Shown piece by piece: positions 28,601 to 37,600 of a stretch of DNA of 64,000 nucleotides. Within the stretch, counting starts at the first letter, position 1; each line of letters begins with the position of its first letter. The notes under the pieces were generated by a model. It made no database searches. It saw nothing but the letters and a program-made list of their open reading frames with translations, and was not told the DNA's origin. The position numbers and the translations under genes are program-made. Location of the stretch: assembly GCA_903813345.2 (NCBI GenBank), contig CAIIXF020000002.1, forward strand, positions 24,630,455 through 24,694,454. Reading direction: 5' to 3'. Source of the stretch: Owenia fusiformis. Lineage: Eukaryota > Annelida > Polychaeta > Sabellida > Oweniidae.

Positions 28601-31600
28601 TTTAATCAATTATCAAATTGTTTAAGTGGATAAAGTGGTCACACTTGCTTCAATTCATAGCGAAATCGACGGATGGAAACTGACCGAATTCCCGATATCC
28701 TACCCCGTATTACTGTAGGCTATAAACACAGTGACCTACAGAGGGCGCTATCACAAACAAGTACTGCACGAACCGATAAATTCCCGGGTATTGTAACGCC
28801 CTTGGTTACATTGACGTTTGATTCCTTAACTGAATAAATTAATTCAAAGTCTAATGTCATATCTAATGTTCAATGTCTTTAATTGCTTGGAGCATAGACT
28901 GATGAAATGCATCCCTCATATAAATAGAAATTAATATATTTTGTTCCTTATTTTGTGATTTACTGGATGAGGTTTTTCGTGATTGTCCAATTGGTTTTAT
29001 GGGCGAAAGTGATCGTTCTGTGATATCTCCATTGCTTTTAATGATTAAGTTTAATTGGATTGATAGACATTTTGGTTTAACATTATCATGGATTTTGAAT
29101 TTTATATTTGTCTTACATTAAGTAAACTAACCGACCAGAATCAATATTTTTCAACTTAGAGCAGGTGTAAAAGGTAGATGGAACAATCCACACAACAATA
29201 CACTACCAAAACCGATTGCGGTATTGTAAATGTCCAGTTCAAGTAAAATGAGAAATTTTCCAACCTTTTTGATTTCTGAAACTGTTGTTTAGTTTTTGTG
29301 AAATAAGCCAATTAATGTTTTATAAATATGCTCATCACATTACAACAACTTTGGGGGTTTTTAAGCTCCAATTTCAACACAAACATGAATTTTTCACCGT
29401 TTAGTTAATAATTTTCAATTTTGTTGTGATATCAACACATTAACATCTCTTTAACATAAGAATCGAAATGTGGCAGTTGGTATAGAGATATAGATATACA
29501 AATATTATAGGGATATAAAACCGTTTTCTCTCTAATCGACAGTTCCTCTCTATATCTTCAATCCCATGTGTATATCCAGGTTTTATTGGTTTCGTTGTGT
29601 TTCAGGTGATTTCTCTTTATATGGAATTTAAACTCGCTTTTCTGATTCGTACACAAAAGGAAACACTAGAGACAACATATTGGAGAAGACGTTTAATTAA
29701 GGACATTTACGTGGCTTGTTCCCACTCTGTACACCCTCTTGTACGAACCCAGATAACTCCTAATTGTGAAGGAGCATCGTAATTAAATGAAATGTAAAAC
29801 ACTTGTTGCAGTTCTGATTCTTATCTCGGGATTCGTATTTAAACGAATGAATTCCAAACTCCTTTGGGACATTCATTCCACTGGTGTGCGCCCCATCAAG
29901 AGCCTATCAATCAAAGAAAAGCCAATTTGTACTTCGCACAACAAAACCCATGTCTTGATTCATACGAACTAATTAAGCGAGATATAGAGAGTGTCATGAG
30001 ATAGTTTCGTATTTGAAATACATCTCCCACTTGGCATTTAACTAAATTTGGCCAGGAACATGAATTATGGGATTTCGAAATGACAAATCTGCGTTGGAAT
30101 TTTTGGAATACGTCAGGGAAATCACGCTAGGCCATCAGTCATGACATGTGAGATTATATATTCAATTTAATATTTCACTCGGCTAGAGCCGACCAGATCT
30201 TAGTATTAAACGTTGACAAAGAATCAGAAGAATTCTTATTGACATTTTTCGATACATAAGGATATAGACATGACGATATAATATTCCAAAAGGGATTTTG
30301 GATTATAGCTTCAGCCAAATCCATCCAAATCCTTCCTCGACAGAATTACGATCGCTAAACTAAGTGTAGCCCACACAAAAGGCCCCATTGATGACCTGCA
30401 GCACTTCGAAATGCTAAATAAGACACGTCTGCGACGATTGATTTCCATTGAATAGCATCATTTTTCTGATAACATGATATGATTCAGGTATCAAACAGTA
30501 TATTTTTGCTTAGATAATGTATCAAACTTCAGAATTGACGTTCCGAAAATCGATCATGTTTACCAATAACTAACCGTGATGCCATAAATCAAACAGCTTG
30601 TAGAACTAACATATCATTTATATTATCAAAGCAGTTATCCTATAGTGTAGTTTAAACGGTTAGTATTGTATGTTTCCTTCAGTGATCTATTGTTTTATCA
30701 TTTTCTCCCCCATAGGTTTAGAAAAGACGTACACAAGGCAATCATTTTTGCTTACTTTATAGATCATCGACTCGAAGAAACAAGCGGCCGCTTTAAGTGT
30801 CAATATATAGACATCAAAAGCACTAGAACATTAACATGTAGACGCCAATAGCAGGTCTGGAATGATAACATTCAACTCAGCTCTAGAATATCAGCATGTA
30901 AACTTTAATTATTTCTTGAACATCAAACATTTAGACAGTCATACCTCTAGAATCCCAACATGTGGATTTCAATAGCTCGAGAAAATCAGCATGTGAACAA
31001 AATAGCTCTAGAACATCAACATGTAGATATAGCAATAGTGCAAGAATATCAACAAATAGACAGCCATAGCTCTAGACTATCAACATGTAGACATAGTCGA
31101 AAGCCCTAAAATATTAATATATAAAATATTAACAAATAGATAGTAAATATTCTAGAACATTGTAGTCAGCCATACCTCTCAAATATAAACATGAAGGCAT
31201 CACTAGGTGTAGAATATCAACATTTAGAAGCAGCAGCTCTAGAATATCATCATGAAGACATGAAAAGCTCTAGATCAACATATAGATAGCAACATCAACA
31301 TCTAGATAAGTAACACGAAGAGATCATCAAATACCATATCATATCAAGACTGAGACAATAACTGCTCTACATTGTCAATAAGAGAGTTATAGCTCTCAAA
31401 TAACTACGTTTAGACATCAATAGCTTATTTTGATGTCTTCACGTAGACAGGAAATGCTCTAGAATAACAACACGAGCACAGCAAAAGCAACATGTAGACA
31501 ACCATATAATAACTCTTAAAAGTCAACATGTAGACACAATGATCATTTAGTTCTAGAACATTAACATGTTGACAGCAATAGATCTAGAACATTAACATGT

Positions 31601-34600
31601 AGACAGCAATAGATCTAGAACATCAACATCCAGACAGCAATAGATCTAGAACATTAACATGTAGACAGTAATAGATCTAGAACATTAATACGTAGACATC
31701 AATATCTCTCGATTATCAACTTGTAGAGAGTAATACCTTTTGCTCTAGAATATCAACATGTAGAAAACAAAGCTCTTGAGTATTAACATGTTAAGGGCAG
31801 CTCACTGCCGTGAAAAAGCCGGGACGAACTATCGTTAAAAGCGAGCATACTGTTATAGCTCCGTTCTAAGACAGACGAACAACTTCCAATTACACACTCC
31901 ACTAGGCAGAGATCTTGAGATGAATGTTGTACTAATCCCCTATTATCTCCCTACACGTTTACTGGTTTAAGAAAATGAAATGGCGTATAATATGGTCAAT
32001 GGGTCAGGGTTAGTCACTGTGTTCGGTGTTATATTAAATTTGCCTGAATGAAGAATGATTTCTATACGTGACATATATAAAACGTTCTCTATATGATTTA
32101 GTGCTGTTATGTGGTGTCAAAATAAGAGTACGGCAGAAAATCGAACGGTGCATTCTTGGAATTCCCACCCAAGTGGAGTCAACATTGCTCAACTTGGTAG
32201 ATCTGTATGCGTCGAAATTCGTTCGCATTTAATACATGTAAATTATTGACGTTCGGAAATATACGGTATGAAACCTGATCTATCAGTCTCATATATGCGG
32301 AAGCTCCCTGGGTCGATTCCCAACGGGGGATCATCCACAATCGATAAAACCAGAGCCTATGCTACACCGTATGCCAGAATTTGTCCATGGTGATTTATTA
32401 AGGAAGGAGTTGACCCCTAATTCCCCAACAGTTCACTGTGATACGATTTCCATAAATACACGATTGAGAATGGATGAGGGGTGACTAATAACTTAGAAGA
32501 TGAAAATGAATTTCCCAACCTTTACCCCGAGTGCGCACTCCATATTTACATTACATTAATGACGTTCACGCTTCAGAAAAGTGCGTTTGTAATTCAATTT
32601 TAAGTGCGACATTTGGAAATAATGTAATTAATCACGGATCTTTTCACTTCAGAAATCATAAGCTTTTCATGCAAGAAAAGAAAGCTGATTCTCCAATTCT
32701 CAAATAATTAGGTGACATATTAGAATGTATTTGATCGATGATTGAACACGACTGTCTTTGTATGATGATGAATTGAACAGGAAATCTACTTTTTAAAACT
32801 GAAGGTAATTAAGCGTTTGCTGGTTCACCAGAAATTAAAGACAACAAATATACGAATAATGTTGTCTCGACTGGTTATTGTAACAATGGGAAATCATAGA
32901 ATTGTGTTAAGACTTGTTTGTTTATTGATGTTTTTGCACTTAAGGCAATATTATTGGTTCTTGTATTGCTCATTGTCCCCCTCTCCATAGGTATATACAC
33001 TCACTGACCTTGCTAATGACAACAATAGTGCTAAAATAATTGGGACCAAGAAGGGTAAAGCAGAAAGGTGCAATGATCCTTGGGGGCAGTTAGAACTGAT
33101 ACGAATCTGACGTGCTAAAATAATTGGGACCAGGAAGGGTTAAGCAGAAAGGTGCGATGATCCTTGGGGGCAGTTAGAACTTGATACGAATCTGACGTGC
33201 TAAAATAATTGGGACCAGGAAGGGTAAAGCAGAAAGGTGCAATGATCCTTGGGGGCAGTTAGAACTCGATACGAATCTGACGTGCTAAAATAATTGGGAC
33301 CAGGAAGGGTAAAGCAGAAAGGTGCGATGATCCTTGGGGGCACTTAGAACTTGATACGAATCTGACGTGCTAAAATAATTGGGACCAGGAACTTGAAAGG
33401 TAAAGCAGAAAGGTGCGATGATCGTTGGGGGCAGTTAGAACTTGATACGAATCTGACGTGCTAAAATAATTGGGACCAGGAAGGGTAAAGCAAAAATGTG
33501 CAATGATCGTTGGGGGGCAGTTAGAACTTGGTACGAATCTGACGTGCTAAAATAATTGGGACCAGGAAGGGTAAAGCAAAAAGGTGCAATGATCGTTGGG
33601 GGCAGTTAGAACTTGGTACGAATCTGACGTGCTAAAATAATTTGGACCAGGAAGGGTAAAGCAGAAAGGTGCAATGATCCTTGGGGGCAGTTAAAACTTG
33701 ATACGAATCTGACGTGCTAAAATAATTGGGACCAGGAAGGGTAAAGCAGTAAGGTGCGATGATCCTTGGGGGCAGTTAGAACTTGATACGAATCTAACGA
33801 TGTAGACAGGCAGTTAAAAATTGACTACTGGTAAAGGTATGTTCTGCTGTTAATCAAACGAGGACAATGATGACATTTTACGTTTTTTATTACCATATCA
33901 GAGGCATGTTTTATATGTCCCTGCCTATATATATGAGTCTGTCCATAAACAAGGGTGTTTTTGTTGTTTTTCTTCCGCAGAAGCTTCTCAGTCAGATAAC
34001 ATTCCCAATGCACCAACGACTTCAGACTCTTATCATTTGCGAAAACCGGTATACTTATAGTCCCGATGTGAAAGAAATTATGGTCCCCCAGGGATTATAG
34101 TCCCCTTTCTTAACGGCCCTTACTGGCCCTGATTGCGTATATGATAATGAGGAAAAGAGTTGTATTTAGGTCACCATATAAATCAATGGAGAGTAGGACC
34201 ATAATTTGATAGGACCTCCTACCCTTCTACACCGGTTTGGAGAACTCACGACGGGGTAATATTATTTTATGAAAAATATAGAAATATCACCCAAATTAGA
34301 TTATGAACATTCAAAAGAGGACATTTAAATCTACAAGATGTAAAAATATCTTTGTCCGAAGCAGGGGGAACGCTCAATTAGACCGATTCAATAAAATACA
34401 AGTCTCGATTTGGAGAAAGAAGTTCATCAGTGTACTGCGCTTTTAATTTTTTTTATGAAAAATATAGAAATATCACCCAAATTAAACTTTAACTATTCAA
34501 ATGAAGACATTCCAATCTTTATGATGTAAAAAATCAAATTTGTCCGAAGAAGTGCTAACGCTCAAAGTGATGAACCTCGTTCTTAAAACCGTACATAAAG

Positions 34601-37600
34601 TTGACATTTGATCTTCGAAGAGAAGAGTAATACTATACTGGTCCCTATGCAACATCCTTCTTCAAATGACTTCGTTTATGCTTAAATTCATATATACTTG
34701 TAAAATACCCTTGCAGCAAAGATGCTATGCAATGCCATATAATAAATATAAATCACGTGTCTTCCTACCCTTTTCCTGTGACGTCATCTTTCCTCACTGT
34801 ATACTTCCCATGGCGCTCTGAAAGACACGTTAAGTTGTACTGTGGCTGTGTTCGAGTGTATGCACACTGACTTTTGCCCTGTCTCGAGCGACATCCTTCT
34901 TGGAACTTGTACTTATTGGCAATGACGGAGTCATCGACGGTAAACTCATGTTCAGTGTCAACTCGTTCAGAGTTTGGTCTTGAAAATACCCGTTGAGTAA
35001 TCCAGTGTCTTGGGTGATGAGTTTGTGAGAACGTTTGCATGAACAATGGGAATGAGCACTTTGTGAAAGCCTGGCATTCTAAAATGTAAAAAGTATACAA
35101 TTGTAATGCTTGTAACCTCTTTTAAATGAATATCGTTTATAGTAACTAACCTAAATTAGCTTCAACTTTTAAAGTGGTCATGCCTTTAACTCTCATCTTA
35201 AAAATAAATTGTTGTGGTATTTAAGAGTACGAGTCACTTTAAGCATTGGGTTGCTTTATGCATTACTGAACTGCATTGACTTATAGCATTACTCCATCGG
35301 GAGATTATGCTACTAGATATTTAGTTTTGAATAGTATTTGTATACATGATACATTCATTATGGCACACAGGCACAATCCCAGGATGTGATCATGCATAAT
35401 CTCACAAGAGACAAAAAATCAAGACAGAAAACAGGGTAAAAGGAACAAACAACTCATTAAAATAGACTCGGTAGTAAAACAAAATTGATGAAAGATCCCT
35501 ACTAAAAATATCTCCATTTACGAAGTCACGATTTACGACTGGTGATTTGCTAATAATCAACATGTCACCATGACAACACAAAAACTGATCTATAAGATAT
35601 TTATCAGTCACCAATAGCCAATTTGGTCAGGTAGTAAATGGGATCGCAGAAGAATCTCCAGCTTATGTAATAAATCGTAGAGTTAGTGACATAAAAGCTT
35701 TGTTGAGGTTTTATCGATAATTGTGGCTAATCACAATCCTATGTTCGCTCTCTCCGAGGGTATGTTCCAAAACATTGTGTATTCTCTCAGCGAAACACAA
35801 TACAACCCTTGCAACACATGATTTTTTACGAATTTTTCCATCACGCTGAGGCCATGTGATGTGACACGTGATTGGTCACATGACCATGCGACAACATTAT
35901 CGCCCGAATAACGGACATCCACTCGAATGCAAGAAGATCCAATCTTTACTTACATCTCATACCTCATATTTATTAACAATATTGTTTTTGTCGAAAATAT
36001 GGTGATAGAATAAATGATGACATACGAGATATCGCAATCACCCACTTGGGTATATTTATAATATGGCATCAAATTAGCACCAAGTAAGCCGTCATGAGGA
36101 GTGTCGTTGTGAAGACATAAGAATATGTATCCTCCCCGTCCAATATTCGTCCCATGTACAGCAAAACCTGTATACAGTTAAAACCTATGTAGCCACAAAC
36201 AGTGTTCGCTATAAGTAGGTGTTCACTTGAGAGAGGGGGTTTTATACAGCAGTCAATGTAAAATTTGTCTTGAAGTGGCGTTCACCAAACACACGTGTTC
36301 AATAGAGAGAGGTACTCACTAAGACAGGCTTTACTGTACATAATTCTTTACATATACAGAAGGAAGACATAGTCCTTTATAATAAAATCATTCCTGAGAA
36401 GGTCCCTTGATCAAATTAATTATACCCGCCCTCCAGCTTTCACTTATGAATTGATCATTTTCTAGCATCTCAAAAAGTATGAAACAATAAGTGCATTATT
36501 AAACACAGTACCTTGTAACTATCTCACAACTAATTATTTCATGTATCAACACGCTTTAACGACAGTTAGTCACTTCAATAAAAACAATTTATGTACATAA
36601 TCACGTGGGTTAATCTAAATTAAAGTTGAAGTTAAAATATTATTCTGCCAGTTGAGATGTATGAGATTTGCCCTTAGTATGTATGTTCTTGAGCTCTTGA
36701 CAAAACGTTTACATACTAGACTATGCCAGAAGTTCAACGCATAACACATATCATATTTTGAGAGGAACCCTTTTCAACATGTAGGTCCGCTCTTGGGATA
36801 TGATATGAAATGATTTCGTTTTTCAGATATGATTTGTAGGGCTCTATGAGTGTACCTAATATGGAAAATATTTTTAATCAAGACAATTGGCGGGAAATGT
36901 AAGTGTAGTACACCCTGGGGATATCCAGAAGAGGTAGTAACTATAGATGCCCATAGGAATAACACTGATCTACATCTGTTTATAAAAAATCTTATGACAA
37001 ATATTTTCCTTGTGAATTTTTCTCAATCAAGTCAACTCCAACTTTAGATACATGCATACATGGCAATAAACCCGGGTCGACGTATGTGAACTTTTATATC
37101 TCATAAAGAAAACTATGGAACCACTAATATGACCATGGTCTAATCATTAGACGTAGCTATATTCAAGAATTAGGTAATAAATGTAAATGTGTTACAAACA
37201 CATTTGCAAAGGACGAAATATAGAATAACTCCACTTTGAAAACATATCACTCGAAACACAAGCGCTTAACAGAATGGACACACCCAGACACCTTGTGGAG
37301 ATGTCAAACTTAGGTCGTGTGGAGCCACCGTCGCTACCGTGTGGTTATACATTGGGGTAGATAGCGGGGCATGGCATGAGTACATGGTGGGCAAAAGTAA
37401 TAGTTTTACAGCAAGTTAATTTCCCCATCACATCAAATACAAAAATAAATCAATCAAAAAATAAATGACCAAAATTAGCAACAATGTGGCGTACGACAAG
37501 CCCACACGGCTAATGTGACAGTTACTTCAGCCAATTACACTGTTCCACAACTAGTTACTTTGACAGAACGTCAATGTAACAAAATGGATGAACTTCCTGG

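Noticed and set aside
32290-32345. tRNA-like B-box (GGGTCGATTCCCA)
   Set aside because: No matching acceptor stem, D-arm or anticodon arm could be folded upstream.
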